Below, piece by piece: positions 27,555 to 38,128 of a stretch of DNA of 64,000 nucleotides (positions are counted from its first letter, which is position 1; each line of letters begins with the position of its first letter). Made by a program: the position numbers and the translations under genes. The notes under the pieces were generated by a model. It was not told the DNA's origin. It did not search any database and saw only the letters and a list, made by a program, of their open reading frames with translations. Source of the DNA: Pseudomonas grandcourensis (GTDB lineage: Bacteria; Pseudomonadota; Gammaproteobacteria; Pseudomonadales; Pseudomonadaceae); NCBI RefSeq assembly GCF_039909015.1, contig NZ_CP150919.1, positions 5,184,501-5,248,500 on the forward strand, in the 5' to 3' direction.

Positions 27555-28503
27555 TCAATCGCTCCACGGTTTTGGCCCACATCTCGTCGACCGGCGCTTG
27601 CAGCTTCAGCTCACCGCCATCGGGGAGCGGCACGGTCAGCATGTAGGCGTGCAGGAACAGGCGCTTGCCGCCCAGATCGCGGATTTCCTTACTGAAATCG
27701 TCATCGCCGTACTTGGTGTCGCCCGCAATGCAGTGCCCGGCGTGCAACGTGTGGACACGGATCTGGTGAGTGCGGCCGGTGATCGGCTTGGCTTCGATCA
27801 AAGTGGCAAAGTCGCCAAAGCGACGCAGGACCTTGAACACGGTCACAGACTCCTTGCCCTCCTCCTCGTCGACCTCGACCATACGCTCACCGGAGCGCAG
27901 ATTGCTCTTGCCGAGCGACGCTCGAACCTGCTTGATCGAAGACGCCCAGTTACCGCGAACCAGCGCCATATAGCGCTTATCGACGCCATCACCGCGCAAG
28001 GCCGTGTGCAAGTGACGCAGCATGCTGCGCTTCTTGGCGATCATCAGCAGGCCGGAGGTGTCACGGTCGAGACGATGAACCAGTTCGAGCTCCTTGCAAT
28101 CGGGACGCAACTGACGAAAGGCTTCGATGACCCCGTAATTCAAGCCGCTGCCGCCGTGAACGGCGATGCCGCAAGGTTTGTTGATCACGATCAGCGCCTT
28201 GTCTTCGAAGACAATCGAGGCCTCGAGCCGCTGCAGCAGGCCTTGTGCCAGTGGCACCGGCTCGTCGCGCTCAGGCACACGTACCGGCGGCACGCGCACG
28301 ATATCGCCCGCCTGCAGCTTGTACTCGGGCTTGATCCGACCTTTGTTCACGCGCACTTCGCCCTTGCGCAAAATGCGGTAAATCAAGGTCTTGGGCACGC
28401 CTTTGAGTCGGGCGAGAAGGAAATTATCAATGCGCTGGCCGGCATATTCCGGCGAGACCTCAAGCAGTTGTACGCTTGGAGTCGGGGGGGTAGTCGTCGT
28501 CAT
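27541..28503 (-). CDS. rluC: 23S rRNA pseudouridine synthase
   Basis: 320 aa. N-terminal S4 RNA-binding domain ([33 protein letters not shown]) and the RluA-type catalytic domain with the nucleophilic Asp in [17 protein letters not shown]. RluC modifies U955, U2504 and U2580 of E. coli 23S rRNA. It lies divergent to rne, sharing a short AT-rich intergenic region, as in E. coli and Pseudomonas. Confidence 0.93.
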   Translation of the reverse strand: MTTTTPPTPSVQLLEVSPEYAGQRIDNFLLARLKGVPKTLIYRILRKGEVRVNKGRIKPEYKLQAGDIVRVPPVRVPERDEPVPLAQGLLQRLEASIVFEDKALIVINKPCGIAVHGGSGLNYGVIEAFRQLRPDCKELELVHRLDRDTSGLLMIAKKRSMLRHLHTALRGDGVDKRYMALVRGNWASSIKQVRASLGKSNLRSGERMVEVDEEEGKESVTVFKVLRRFGDFATLIEAKPITGRTHQIRVHTLHAGHCIAGDTKYGDDDFSKEIRDLGGKRLFLHAYMLTVPLPDGGELKLQAPVDEMWAKTVERLSAPI

Positions 28504-28532
28504 GGCGCGGATGATAACAATTTTTTATGGAA

Positions 28533-28561
28533 TTGAAGCACTTAATCATTGCTGCTATAGT
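28533..28561 (+). promoter_or_regulatory. rne promoter
   Basis: TTGAAG (28533-28538), a 17-bp spacer and TATAGT (28556-28561), facing rne. This is the best sigma-70 match in the rluC-rne gap. It implies transcription start near 28568 and a leader of about 640 nt. Confidence 0.6.
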
Positions 28562-29204
28562 CGCGAACGCCGCCAAAAGCGGCCTGGACAGCGGACCAAC
28601 GGTCAAAAACCGGCCCTGACCAACGCAATTCACCAGGACGCGAGGCCGTCCTACGGGGCTTTCGCTACGTAACGGTGGAGTTTGCAGGTGTAACGAGCGC
28701 AGGTGACATGAGGCCTGAATCACGCCACAAAGCAGAGTTTTCACTCGTTTTGCGAGCCATATTCACGGCCAGTTCACAAAGTGCAGTCAGCTGCGAATGA
28801 CCCCGAGCGAAGGCATCGGAAACAACGCCTAAATTAGCCATGATGCGTGACCTCCCCTTTCGGAGCTCACGGTAAATGCCAACCCGCTGCGGATTCTGCG
28901 CGCGGCAGCACCCGAATTATCAGGGATACGTGTAGGGTGGAGATGCACAACCGCCGGACTGTGTAGCAACAGGCTTTCTCAAGACGCTTCATCTCGTCCA
29001 CAGCCGCTGGTTGATTCCTCCTCCTGACTGAGTGCTTAAGTAGCCACAGCAAGCAGGACGCGTACGTCGCGATGAAGGCCCACATTGGCCGGACTTCGCT
29101 GGACACGGGAAATGGCCAACCACTCCCGACGCACCTGACACCGACCGTGAGAAGTCGTGTGTGCCGAACGCCGTTTCCGGCAGCCCGGAAACCGACGGTA
29201 CTAC
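28562..29204 (+). promoter_or_regulatory. Long rne 5' untranslated leader
   Basis: No protein gene is supported in this 640-bp stretch; the frames inside it are short and have no ribosome site. In E. coli the 361-nt rne leader folds into hairpins that let RNase E destabilise its own mRNA. This leader is longer and holds several GC-rich inverted segments, for example around AGGACGCGAGGCCGTCCT (28636-28653). An autoregulatory role is inferred by position. Confidence 0.5.
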
Positions 29205-32200
29205 ATGAAAAGAATGCTGATTAACGCAACTCAACCCGAAGAGTTGCGTGTTGCACTGGTAGATGGCCAGCGCCTCTACGACCTGGACATCGAATCCGGT
29301 GCACGCGAGCAGAAGAAGGCCAACATCTATAAAGGCCGGATTACTCGCATCGAACCAAGCCTCGAGGCTGCCTTTGTCGATTTCGGTTCTGAGCGCCACG
29401 GCTTCCTGCCCCTCAAAGAAATCTCCCGCGAATACTTCAAGAAAGCCCCGGAAGGTCGCGTCAACATCAAGGACGTCCTGAGCGAAGGCCAGGAAGTCAT
29501 CGTTCAGGTCGAAAAAGAAGAACGTGGCAACAAGGGCGCCGCCCTGACCACCTTCATCAGCCTGGCCGGTCGTTACCTGGTGCTGATGCCGAACAACCCG
29601 CGTGCCGGCGGTATCTCCCGTCGCATCGAAGGCGAAGAGCGCAACGAACTGCGTGAAGCGCTGAACGGCCTGGTTGCCCCGGCCGACATGGGCCTGATCG
29701 TGCGCACTGCCGGCCTGGGTCGCAGCAGCGAAGAAATGCAGTGGGACCTCGACTACCTGCTGCAACTCTGGACCGCTATCAAGGAAGCCTCGCTGGATCG
29801 TTCCGCGCCGTTCCTGATCTACCAGGAAAGCAACGTGATCATCCGCGCGATCCGCGACTACCTGCGCCAGGACATCGGCGAAGTGCTGATCGACAGCGTT
29901 GAAGCCCAGGACGAAGCCCTGACCTTCATCCGCCAGGTGATGCCGCAGTACGCCAGCAAGATCAAGCTGTACGAAGACAGCGTTCCGCTGTTCAACCGTT
30001 TCCAGATCGAAAGCCAGATCGAAACCGCTTTCCAGCGCGTCGTCGAACTGCCTTCCGGCGGCTCCATCGTCATCGATCCGACCGAAGCCCTGGTGTCCAT
30101 CGACATCAACTCGGCGCGCGCCACCAAAGGCAGCGACATCGAAGAAACCGCGCTGCAAACCAACCTTGAAGCGGCCGAAGAAATCGCCCGTCAGTTGCGC
30201 CTGCGCGACATCGGCGGCCTGATCGTCATCGACTTCATCGACATGACCCCTGCCAAGAACCAGCGCGCCGTGGAAGAGAAAGTCCGCGAATGCCTGGAAG
30301 CCGACCGCGCTCGCGTGCAAGTCGGTCGCATCTCGCGCTTCGGCCTGCTGGAAATGTCCCGTCAGCGCCTGCGTCCGTCCCTGGGCGAAAGCAGCGGCAT
30401 CGTCTGCCCGCGTTGCAACGGCACCGGCATCATCCGTGACGTTGAATCGCTGTCCCTGGCGATCCTGCGCCTGATCGAAGAAGAAGCCCTGAAAGACCGT
30501 ACCGCCGAAGTTCGTGCACAAGTGCCGATCCCGGTGGCTGCGTTCCTGCTCAACGAAAAACGCAACTCGATCACCAAGATCGAACTGCGCACCCGTGCCC
30601 GTATCGTCATCCTGCCGAACGATCACCTCGAAACGCCGCACTTCGAAGTGCAGCGCCTGCGTGACGACAGCCCGGAAGCCGCGACCAACCAGTCCAGCTA
30701 CGAAATCGCCGCTGCCGCCGCCGAAGTCGAAGAAGTCCAGCCAGCCGCTGCGACCCGCACCCTGGTTCGCCAGGAAGCCGCGGTCAAGACTGCTCCGGCC
30801 CGCGCCAATGCTCCGGTTCCGACCGAAGTTGCCGCCCCGGCCCCTGCCCCGGTCGCCGTACCGGAGCCAAGCCTGTTCAAAGGCCTGGTGAAATCGCTGG
30901 TGAGCCTGTTCGCCACCAAGGAAGAGCCTGTTGCTCCGGCCGTGGTTGAAAAACCTGCGACCACCGAGCGTCCGGCCCGCAACGAAGAGCGTCGCAACGG
31001 TCGCCAGCAAAGCCGCAACCGTAACGTTCGCCGCGATGAAGAGCGCAAGCCCCGCGAAGAACGTGCACCGCGTGAAGAACGCGCACCACGTGAGCCGCGT
31101 GAAGAGCGTCAGCCACGTGAAGTGCGCGAACCACGCGAGACCCGCGAAGAAACTCCAGCAGTAGCCCGCGAAGAACGCGCACCACGCGCGCCTCGTGAAG
31201 AACGTGCACCGCGCGCTCCGCGTGAAGATCGCAAGCCACGTGGCGAGCGTGAAGAACGCGTCCGTGAACTGCGCGAACCTCTGGATGCCGCTCCGGCCGC
31301 TCCGGCTGCTCCGGCCGTCGCTGCTACCGCTGAAGAGCGTCCGGCTCGCCAGCCACGTGAAGAGCGCGCTCCACGCCCACCGCGTGAAGAACGTCAGCCA
31401 CGTGCCGAACAAGCCGCCGCCGCAACTGAAGAAGAACTGGTCACCAGTGAAGAGCAACTGCAGGAAGACGGTCAGGAAGGCGCCGAAGGCGATCGTCCAC
31501 GCCGCCGTTCCCGTGGTCAGCGTCGTCGCAGCAACCGTCGCGAGCGTCAGCGTGACGCCAACGGCAACGTGATCGAAGGTTCGGAAGAGTCCGAGTCCGG
31601 CGAAAACGCTGAAGCGCCAAGCGTTGCCGATCTGGCCGCCGGCCTGGCTGTCACCGCAGCCGTTGCCAGCAGCGTGATCAGCGCTCCTGCCGAAGCTGAA
31701 GCCAATGTGCAAGCCGAACGCGCTACTGCCGCTACCCTGGAAGCAGCTCCGGTTGAAGCGCCAGTCGTTGAAGCGACCACACCGGTCGAAGTCACCGCCT
31801 CGCCGGAAATCGAAGTGGCGCCAGCGCCAGAAGCTCAGCCAGCTGTTGAAGCGGCTGCCGAGCCAGCGCCAGTAGTAGAAGCACCTGCCGTGGCTGCAGA
31901 AGCGGTTGTTGAAACCGTGACTGAAACCGTGCGTGAAGTTCGCGAAGAGCAAACCGCATTCAACTGGGTTGCCGAGCCAGCCGTCGCTGAAGCCGCTGCA
32001 CCAGCCACTGAGACCCCAGTGGCTGAAGCCATGGTTTCCGAGCCGGTGGTTGCCGCCGCGGAACCGGCTCCAGCACCAGAGGTTGAAGCGCCAGTCGTTG
32101 AAGCTCCGGTCGTTGCTGAAGCACCTGCTCCTGTAGTCGAAGCTGCTCCTGCCAGCGCGCTGACGCCAAGTGGCCGTGCGCCTAACGACCCGCGTGAAGT

Positions 32201-32426
32201 GCGTCGCCGCAAGCGTGAAGCCGAGCGTCTGCAGAAGGAAGCTGAACTGGCTGCCGCTGCCGAACCTGCACCGGTTGTTGCTGAAGTGGTTGAGGCAGCT
32301 CCTGCCCCGGCTGCCGAAGTGGCTGCCGAGCCGGTTGAGTCGGTGATCCACGAAGCACCGCGTTCCGTTCAGGAAGCGGTAGAGCAAGCCGAGGAAAAAG
32401 AACACGAGCCTAAACCTCTCGTCTGA
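29205..32426 (+). CDS. rne: Ribonuclease E
   Basis: 1073 aa endoribonuclease and degradosome scaffold. The N-terminal half has the S1 domain (EARLY start [29 protein letters not shown]), 5'-sensor and DNase-I-like region with the catalytic Asp in [12 protein letters not shown], and the Zn-link CPRCNGTG near residue 402. The C-terminal half is disordered: an Arg-rich RNA-binding stretch of EERAPRE-type repeats, then a long Ala/Val/Glu/Pro-rich region. ATG 29205 matches the family start. It ends in a strong terminator. Confidence 0.96.
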   Translation: MKRMLINATQPEELRVALVDGQRLYDLDIESGAREQKKANIYKGRITRIEPSLEAAFVDFGSERHGFLPLKEISREYFKKAPEGRVNIKDVLSEGQEVIVQVEKEERGNKGAALTTFISLAGRYLVLMPNNPRAGGISRRIEGEERNELREALNGLVAPADMGLIVRTAGLGRSSEEMQWDLDYLLQLWTAIKEASLDRSAPFLIYQESNVIIRAIRDYLRQDIGEVLIDSVEAQDEALTFIRQVMPQYASKIKLYEDSVPLFNRFQIESQIETAFQRVVELPSGGSIVIDPTEALVSIDINSARATKGSDIEETALQTNLEAAEEIARQLRLRDIGGLIVIDFIDMTPAKNQRAVEEKVRECLEADRARVQVGRISRFGLLEMSRQRLRPSLGESSGIVCPRCNGTGIIRDVESLSLAILRLIEEEALKDRTAEVRAQVPIPVAAFLLNEKRNSITKIELRTRARIVILPNDHLETPHFEVQRLRDDSPEAATNQSSYEIAAAAAEVEEVQPAAATRTLVRQEAAVKTAPARANAPVPTEVAAPAPAPVAVPEPSLFKGLVKSLVSLFATKEEPVAPAVVEKPATTERPARNEERRNGRQQSRNRNVRRDEERKPREERAPREERAPREPREERQPREVREPRETREETPAVAREERAPRAPREERAPRAPREDRKPRGEREERVRELREPLDAAPAAPAAPAVAATAEERPARQPREERAPRPPREERQPRAEQAAAATEEELVTSEEQLQEDGQEGAEGDRPRRRSRGQRRRSNRRERQRDANGNVIEGSEESESGENAEAPSVADLAAGLAVTAAVASSVISAPAEAEANVQAERATAATLEAAPVEAPVVEATTPVEVTASPEIEVAPAPEAQPAVEAAAEPAPVVEAPAVAAEAVVETVTETVREVREEQTAFNWVAEPAVAEAAAPATETPVAEAMVSEPVVAAAEPAPAPEVEAPVVEAPVVAEAPAPVVEAAPASALTPSGRAPNDPREVRRRKREAERLQKEAELAAAAEPAPVVAEVVEAAPAPAAEVAAEPVESVIHEAPRSVQEAVEQAEEKEHEPKPLV
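31035..31420 (+). repeat. Arg/Glu-rich degenerate tandem repeat inside rne
   Basis: Units such as CGTGAAGAACGTGCACCG recur many times with small changes, coding for [12 protein letters not shown] peptides. The array is coding, in frame, and corresponds to the arginine-rich RNA-binding segment of RNase E. Unit number is likely to vary among strains. Confidence 0.8.
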
Positions 32427-32440
32427 TTCCATCGGCCACT

Positions 32441-32477
32441 AAAAAGCCCCGCCTGGTGATCCCAGGCGGGGCTTTTT
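32441..32477 (+). terminator. rne terminator
   Basis: Sixteen-base perfect arms AAAAAGCCCCGCCTGG / CCAGGCGGGGCTTTTT followed by more Ts, 15 bp past the rne stop codon. The A-tract on the other side makes it usable also for the convergent mocA operon. Confidence 0.92.
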
Positions 32478-32503
32478 TATATCTTTGAACATCCCACAAG
32501 GAT

Positions 32504-33100
32504 CTATGCCGGTCTGAAGGTTAGTGCTTCAGGCACATCCACATCCCACAACACACCCGGATCATCCACCGCTACTTCTACTACCCGCCCCTGGGCAAAC
32601 AACGGTTTGGCGCCACGATCCCCCGATAGCGCCACCAACCCCGCCGCGAAGTCCCGTCCGAACCCGACCGGATGCCCGTACTCACCGCTCTGCACGGGGA
32701 CGCTGATACGGTCATCGCCGATACCCGCCACAACTTGCTCGATACTGGATGGCAGGATGAACGGCATATCCCCCAGCACCATCAGCCAGCCATCGAGTTG
32801 CTTGCAGGCAGCGACTCCCGCAGCAATGCTGTCGCCCATTCCCGTCGATTCGATCAGCACAATCTCGCAACCATAGGCCTGAGCCATGCGTATCACTTGC
32901 GGGCGGTCAGCAGTGGTCACCAGTACGCGTTTGTCCAGCGTCGCCGGCAAGTTGACCAACGAGTGCTCGATGACGGACCGCTCCACGCCGTCACGCCCGG
33001 TGCAATCGGCCACCAATTTATCCTTTTCGGCGCCCGCCGCCTGACGAAAGCGGCTGCCCTGCCCCGCCGCCAGTACGATGACGCCAATGGACTCGCTCAT
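32504..33100 (-). CDS. MocA-like molybdenum cofactor nucleotidyltransferase
   Basis: 198 aa MobA-like NTP transferase. N-terminal VIVLAAGQGSRF is the nucleotide-binding loop and MVLGDMPFI carries the metal-binding Asp. The family transfers CMP (or GMP) to molybdopterin. It overlaps the xdhC stop by 4 bp and is the last gene of the hydroxylase operon, so it probably makes the cytosine-dinucleotide form of the cofactor for the enzyme at 34080-36868. Confidence 0.85.
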   Translation of the reverse strand: MSESIGVIVLAAGQGSRFRQAAGAEKDKLVADCTGRDGVERSVIEHSLVNLPATLDKRVLVTTADRPQVIRMAQAYGCEIVLIESTGMGDSIAAGVAACKQLDGWLMVLGDMPFILPSSIEQVVAGIGDDRISVPVQSGEYGHPVGFGRDFAAGLVALSGDRGAKPLFAQGRVVEVAVDDPGVLWDVDVPEALTFRPA

Positions 33101-34080
33101 ACGCTCTCCCGCACGGCTTTCTTCTGCTTCAGTTCGACGCCATTTTTGACCGCCACGATTTCCGCCATGAGCGACAAGGCGATTTCCGCCGGATTATGAC
33201 TGCCGATGTGCAAACCGATCGGGCCATGCAAGCGGTCAATCGCCGGCTGTGACAAACCCAGTTCAGCCAGGTTTTCCCGGCGTTTCTGGCTGTTGACCCG
33301 CGATCCCAGCGCCCCGACGTAAAAAGCCCTGGAATCCAGGGCTGTGAGCAGCGCCATGTCGTCCAGACGTGGATCATGGGTCAAGGCCACGATGGCCGTG
33401 CGTTCGTCGGTCTGGATGTTCAATACCGCCTCATCCGGCATGCCCGAAACAAATCGCCCGTGCTGCTCCTCCCAGCCGTAGACGAACTCGCTACGCGGAT
33501 CGCAAATCAGCACCTCGAAATCCAGCAGCCGGGCCATTTCCGCCACATAGCGCGACAGCTGCCCCGCGCCAATCAGCAGCAAGCGCCAGCGCGGGCCATA
33601 GATCGCCCGCAAGGTCTGTCCGTCGAACGTCAACACGTCAGCTTTACTGGCCGGCTGCAAAAGCACTTCACCGGTGGCCAGGTTCAGTTCACGCGCAACG
33701 ATTTCATGGGCCTCGCAACGGGCGAGCAATTGCTCGACCCAATCCCCATCGTCGATACGCTCCTCGGTCAAGCGCAAGGTGCCACCGCAGGGCAAGCCGA
33801 AACGTGCGGCTTCCTCCCGGGTCACGCCGTAGGTGATCAATTGCACCGGCGGCCCGTCAAGCGCGAGGCGCCCGTCGTGCAGCCGGGCGATCAAGTCATC
33901 TTCGACACACCCGCCCGAGACCGAACCAATCACCATGCCGTCTTCGCGCAAGGCCAGCATGGCGCCGGGTGCCCGGGGCGCGGTGCCCCAGGTTTCGACC
34001 ACGCTGTACAACACCACGCGCTGACCGGCGCGATGCCATTGCAACACGCTGCGCAGGACATTCAGATCGGCGCTGTCCAT
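33097..34080 (-). CDS. XdhC-family molybdenum cofactor insertion/sulfuration protein
   Basis: 327 aa with an N-terminal XdhC/CoxI domain (VVLYSVVETWGTAPRAPGAMLAL, SVSGGCVEDDLI) and a C-terminal Rossmann-type domain (LLIGAGQLSRYVAEMARLLDFEVLICDPR; GALGSRVNSQKR). XdhC proteins bind sulfurated cofactor and insert it into xanthine-dehydrogenase-like enzymes. ATG 34080 overlaps the stop of the large subunit gene (TGATG), showing coupling. Confidence 0.88.
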   Translation of the reverse strand: MDSADLNVLRSVLQWHRAGQRVVLYSVVETWGTAPRAPGAMLALREDGMVIGSVSGGCVEDDLIARLHDGRLALDGPPVQLITYGVTREEAARFGLPCGGTLRLTEERIDDGDWVEQLLARCEAHEIVARELNLATGEVLLQPASKADVLTFDGQTLRAIYGPRWRLLLIGAGQLSRYVAEMARLLDFEVLICDPRSEFVYGWEEQHGRFVSGMPDEAVLNIQTDERTAIVALTHDPRLDDMALLTALDSRAFYVGALGSRVNSQKRRENLAELGLSQPAIDRLHGPIGLHIGSHNPAEIALSLMAEIVAVKNGVELKQKKAVRESV

Positions 34081-36401
34081 CAGGCGCCAGCCTTCTGCCA
34101 GCCCGACAGCTGATAACGAACCGGCAGGTTGCGGATGCGTTTGCCGGTGGCAGCAAAGATCGCATTGCACAGTGCCGGCGCAATCGGTGGCACGCCCGGT
34201 TCACCCACACCGCCCAACGGGACGTTGCCCGGTGGCGTCACCAGATGCACCGCCACTTCTTTCGGTGCCAGGGACATGCGCGCCACTTCGTACATGTGGA
34301 AGTTATCCTGCTGGACCTTGCCGTCCTTGAAGCTGATTTCCCCCAGCACCGCATTACCCAGGCCCATGACGCAGGCGCCTTCGAACTGCGCACGAATCCG
34401 CTCGGGATTGATCTGCGGTCCGCAATCGACGGCGATGTCAGCCTTGTGCACCAGCAGCGTACCGTCGTCCTTGACCTCCACCTCGATCACCGCCGCCACA
34501 TAGGTCACGAAGCTGTAATGCACCGCCAGCCCCAGGCCACGCCCCTTGGGCAACTCACGCCCCCAACCGGCGGCTTTGGCGGCGGTTTCCAGTACCGTGC
34601 GCAGACGCGCGGTGTCGATCGGATAACGCTCGGGGGATTCGCCGTAGTTCCACTCTTCACTCAAGGTGCGCGGATCGATCTGACGGTCCGGGCCGAGCAA
34701 TCTGATCTGGTACTTCAGCGGATCTTCCCCGGCCTTGTGCGCCAGTTCATCGATAAAACTCTGGATCGCGAAGCCATGGGGAATGTTCGATACCGAGCGA
34801 TACCAACCCACCCGGGTATGCACCGTTGCCTCGGGGTTCTCCAGGCGAATGTTGGGGATCGCATACGCCATGTTGGTGAACCCCATGCCCAACTCGAACG
34901 CCGCCTCATGGTTCATGCCCGGCGCAAACAACGCGGTGATGCTCGGTGCCACCGTACGGTGCAACCAGCCGGACGGCAGGCCGTCCTTGTTCAGGCTGGC
35001 CTTGAGGTATTCCACCGACACGGTGTGGAAGTAGGAACAGTGGATGTCGTCTTCGCGGGTCCATTGCACCCGCACCGCTTTGCCGGGGAACTCCTTGGCG
35101 AGGATGGCGGCCTCGATGATGAAGTCAGGCTTGGACTTGCGCCCGAACCCGCCCCCGAGCAAGGTCACGTTGAACGTGACCTTGTCGAACGGCAGTCCCA
35201 GGCGCTCACCGATCCGTTCCCGGGTGACCTGCGGTGCCTGGCTTGGCCCCCAGGCTTCGCACGCACCGTCCTTGAACCGCGCGATGGCGACCATGGGCTC
35301 CATCGGCGACTGTGACAGATGCGGCAAGTAGTAGGAGGCTTCCAGGGTGTTATCGGCGCCGGCCATGGCCTGGTCGATGTTGCCGGTATTGCGCACGACT
35401 TTGCCGGGCTTGAGCGAGGCCGCTTCGAGTTCCTTGCGATAGGCAATCGAGTCGTAGCTGGCGTTGGGGCCGTCATCCCACTCGATTTTCAGCGCCTCGC
35501 GGCCCTTGATCGCCGCCCAGGTATTGCTCGCCACCACGGCGATGCCGCCCAGGGGCTGGAACTCCGAAGGCAACGGACGGCTTTCGATCTGCAGCACCTT
35601 GACCACGCCGGGGACTTTCATCGCCGCGCTGCCATCGAAGCTTTTGACTTTGCCGCCATACACCGCGGGCCGCGCAATGGTCGCATACAGCATGTCGTCG
35701 AAATGCACATCGGCGCCGTACACCGCACGACCGTTGACGATATCTTCACCATCGATGGCCTTGGTGCCTTCCTTGCCGATGTATCGAAACTCCGAAGGTT
35801 GCTTGAGCTTCAGGCTATCGCGGGCCGGAACCGGCAAGGCGCCTGCGGCGGAAGCCAGGGCGCCATATCCGATTTCGCGGCCGGACGGCTCATGGACGAC
35901 CTTGTGCAATTGCGCATGGCATTCACCGACCGGCACTTTCCATTGTGCGGCGGCGGCCTGTTCAAGCATGGTCCGCGCAGCGGCACCGCAGCGACGCATC
36001 GGCTCGTACCAGTGACGCATGCTGCGCGAGCCGTCGGTGTCCTGATTGCCGAAGCGCGCTTCATCGCCGGGGGCCTGCTGTACCTTGACCATCGCCCAGT
36101 CGGCTTCCAGCTCATCGGCCACCACCATGGTCAAGCTGGTGCGCACGCCCTGGCCCATCTCCGAGCGGTTGCAGATCACGGTCACCGTGCCATCGGCGGC
36201 GATACTCACATAGACTTTCGGATCGCCGACCCAGCCGTGAGGCATGCCGTCGGCGCCGAACTTCTTCTCTTTCTCTTCGGCAAACGCGTCCTGCCAGCCC
36301 CAACTCGCGGCGACCACCAGCGCACCGGTCGCCCCCACGCCCTTGAGAAAACCACGGCGACTGAGGTTGCTCAGGACGAAATCATTCGGTAACCGGCTCA
36401 T
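34080..36401 (-). CDS. Molybdopterin-binding large subunit of a periplasmic aldehyde/isoquinoline-type oxidoreductase
   Basis: 773 aa. Residues 14-21 SRRGFLKG followed by a hydrophobic stretch are a twin-arginine signal, so the folded cofactor-bearing enzyme is exported to the periplasm. The body is the xanthine-dehydrogenase-type molybdopterin domain: [30 protein letters not shown], and [17 protein letters not shown] near the end. The family includes isoquinoline 1-oxidoreductase beta and membrane-linked aldehyde dehydrogenases; substrate unknown. ATG 36401 overlaps the small subunit by 4 bp. There is no FAD subunit, so electrons probably pass to a cytochrome. Confidence 0.88.
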   Translation of the reverse strand: MSRLPNDFVLSNLSRRGFLKGVGATGALVVAASWGWQDAFAEEKEKKFGADGMPHGWVGDPKVYVSIAADGTVTVICNRSEMGQGVRTSLTMVVADELEADWAMVKVQQAPGDEARFGNQDTDGSRSMRHWYEPMRRCGAAARTMLEQAAAAQWKVPVGECHAQLHKVVHEPSGREIGYGALASAAGALPVPARDSLKLKQPSEFRYIGKEGTKAIDGEDIVNGRAVYGADVHFDDMLYATIARPAVYGGKVKSFDGSAAMKVPGVVKVLQIESRPLPSEFQPLGGIAVVASNTWAAIKGREALKIEWDDGPNASYDSIAYRKELEAASLKPGKVVRNTGNIDQAMAGADNTLEASYYLPHLSQSPMEPMVAIARFKDGACEAWGPSQAPQVTRERIGERLGLPFDKVTFNVTLLGGGFGRKSKPDFIIEAAILAKEFPGKAVRVQWTREDDIHCSYFHTVSVEYLKASLNKDGLPSGWLHRTVAPSITALFAPGMNHEAAFELGMGFTNMAYAIPNIRLENPEATVHTRVGWYRSVSNIPHGFAIQSFIDELAHKAGEDPLKYQIRLLGPDRQIDPRTLSEEWNYGESPERYPIDTARLRTVLETAAKAAGWGRELPKGRGLGLAVHYSFVTYVAAVIEVEVKDDGTLLVHKADIAVDCGPQINPERIRAQFEGACVMGLGNAVLGEISFKDGKVQQDNFHMYEVARMSLAPKEVAVHLVTPPGNVPLGGVGEPGVPPIAPALCNAIFAATGKRIRNLPVRYQLSGWQKAGA

Positions 36402-36868
36402 GCCTTGACCTCCTTCAGGTGAGTGGAGGCCTGGCGGATCGCGGTCTTGATGCGATTGTAGGTGCCGCAGCGGCAGATGTTGCCGAGCATGGCTTCTTCG
36501 ATCTGCTCGTCGCTCGGGTTCGGGTTGGTCTTGAGCAGCGCCGTCGCCGACATGATTTGCCCGCCCTGACAGAAGCCACACTGGGCCACTGCCGTGTCGA
36601 GCCAGGCTTGCTGCACGACTTTGCCGATCGGGTCGGCGTGCAGGTTGTCGATGGTGCTGACATTCTGCCCGGCGACTGAACCGATGGGCGTGATGCAACT
36701 GCGTGCCGGAGCCCCTTCGATATGAATGGTACAGGCGCCGCACAGGCCCATGCCGCAGCCGAACTTGGTGCCGTTGTAACCGGCCACGTCGCGGATTGCC
36801 CAGAGCAGCGGCATGTCCTCGGTGACGTCGAGTTGATGGTCTTGACCATTGAGTTTCAGGGTAATCAT
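36398..36868 (-). CDS. 2Fe-2S small subunit of the molybdenum hydroxylase
   Basis: 156 aa with two iron-sulfur sites: a plant-ferredoxin-type cluster at Cys38, Cys43, Cys46 (FGCGMGLCGACTIH) and an all-helical domain with CGFCQGGQ and CRCGTYNRI. It resembles isoquinoline 1-oxidoreductase alpha subunits. Without its own signal it would be carried out by the Tat signal of the partner subunit. ATG 36868 is preferred to GTG 36874. It is the first gene of the four-gene operon. Confidence 0.9.
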   Translation of the reverse strand: MITLKLNGQDHQLDVTEDMPLLWAIRDVAGYNGTKFGCGMGLCGACTIHIEGAPARSCITPIGSVAGQNVSTIDNLHADPIGKVVQQAWLDTAVAQCGFCQGGQIMSATALLKTNPNPSDEQIEEAMLGNICRCGTYNRIKTAIRQASTHLKEVKA

Positions 36869-37049
36869 GGGCACGCCCGCATAGGTCTTGAGTTATGGGG
36901 TCGAGCAATCTGCCGCTGGATCTCGGTCGGTCGCACGCAGATCGACTCAGGCTAGTGGGCTCTCTTATGCAGACGCAGACGTCTGCACCGGGCCTTTTGT
37001 GGAGCAAGAGTGTGCATCGTTAGCTGACTAAGTTAACCGAGCATTAACA

Positions 37050-37087
37050 AAAAAGCCCTGCACAATAAACATTGTGCAGGGCTTTTT
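37050..37087. terminator. Bidirectional terminator upstream of the hydroxylase operon and after murB
   Basis: Perfect 17-base arms AAAAAGCCCTGCACAAT / ATTGTGCAGGGCTTTTT with loop AAAC. It lies 22 bp past the murB stop codon (minus strand) and so ends the murB operon. Confidence 0.9.
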
Positions 37088-37108
37088 GATCCGTCCTGGA
37101 AGCTTAGC

Positions 37109-38128
37109 TCAATAGCGGTTTGGCTCCATTTCCAGATCGACATGGAAACGCTCGAAAATGTCTTTCTGGATGCGCTGAGCCAGGTTCAGCAATTGCAGGC
37201 CCGTCGCGCCGCCATAGTTGACCAGCACCAGCGCCTGCAATTTATGCACGCCAGCATCAGCCTCACGGAATCCTTTCCACCCTGCCCGCTCGATCAGCCA
37301 ACCGGCGGCCAGCTTCATCTGCCCGTCGGGTTGCGCATAGGCCACCAGGTCCGGGTATTCGCCCTTGAGCCGTGCAGCCAGCGCCGCCGACACCAGAGGG
37401 TTCTTGAAGAAGCTGCCGGCATTGCCGAGTACGGCCGGGTCCGGGAGTTTTTCGTTGCGAATGCTGCAAATGGCCTGGCTGACATCGCTGGCAGTCGGAT
37501 GCTCGATGCCTTGTTCGGTCAGGCGCTGACGCACCGGGCCGTACTCCAGGTGCAGATGCGCGGCGCGGTCGAGGGCGAAACGCACACGCAGGATCAACCA
37601 ACGCCCCGGTTCCTGCTTGAACAGGCTGTCGCGGTAGGCGAAGTTGCACTCTTGCAATGTGAAGTCACGCAGTTCGCCGGTCTGGCGATCAAGGGCGGTC
37701 AGGCCGGCGAACACGTCCTTGATCTCGACGCCATAAGCGCCGATGTTCTGCATCGGTGCCGCACCGACCGTGCCGGGAATCAGGCTGAGGTTTTCCAGGC
37801 CGGAGAGCCCCACGGACAGTGTGTGTTGCACAAAAGGATGCCAGGGCTCGCCCGCCTCGGCCTCGATCACCACTTTGCCGCCCTCATCGCTCAGCACGCG
37901 AATCCCGCGCGTGGCCATGCGCAGCACCAGCGATTCGATGTCCGCCGTCAGCAGCAGGTTGCTGCCGCCGCCGATAACCAGCACCGGGACCTTGTGCTCC
38001 AGCCCGTAGGCCAGGGCTTCGCGCACATCGGCGTCGCTATGGGCCTCGGCAAACAACCGGGCCTGGACATCCACGCCAAAGCTGTTGAACGGCTTGAGCG
38101 AAACCTGCGATTGAACCTGCAAACTCAT
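37109..38128 (-). CDS. murB: UDP-N-acetylenolpyruvoylglucosamine reductase
   Basis: 339 aa FAD enzyme reducing UDP-GlcNAc-enolpyruvate to UDP-MurNAc. N-terminal LKPFNSFGVDVQARLF, FAD-binding VLVIGGGSNLLL, IPGTVGAAPMQNIGAYGVEI, and the catalytic Ser region NAGSFFKNP. Size is as in E. coli. It overlaps the phosphatase gene upstream by 4 bp. Last gene of comEC-exbB-exbD-lpxK-trm112-kdsB-ptp-murB. Confidence 0.95.
   Translation of the reverse strand: MSLQVQSQVSLKPFNSFGVDVQARLFAEAHSDADVREALAYGLEHKVPVLVIGGGSNLLLTADIESLVLRMATRGIRVLSDEGGKVVIEAEAGEPWHPFVQHTLSVGLSGLENLSLIPGTVGAAPMQNIGAYGVEIKDVFAGLTALDRQTGELRDFTLQECNFAYRDSLFKQEPGRWLILRVRFALDRAAHLHLEYGPVRQRLTEQGIEHPTASDVSQAICSIRNEKLPDPAVLGNAGSFFKNPLVSAALAARLKGEYPDLVAYAQPDGQMKLAAGWLIERAGWKGFREADAGVHKLQALVLVNYGGATGLQLLNLAQRIQKDIFERFHVDLEMEPNRY

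Noticed and set aside
31035..31420. CRISPR-like repeat array
   Set aside because: Units are adjoining, in frame and coding for the Arg-rich part of RNase E; there are no spacers.
28989..32432. A 1147-codon open frame on the minus strand opposite rne
   Set aside because: It is fully antisense to a clear rne gene, its protein is made of Phe/Arg/Gly-rich runs that mirror the GAA/GCC codon bias of rne, and it has no ribosome site or known domain.
36402..37007. Extension of the hydroxylase large subunit to 975 codons
   Set aside because: The extra codons overlap the 2Fe-2S subunit in another frame; the Tat signal beginning at 36401 marks the true start.
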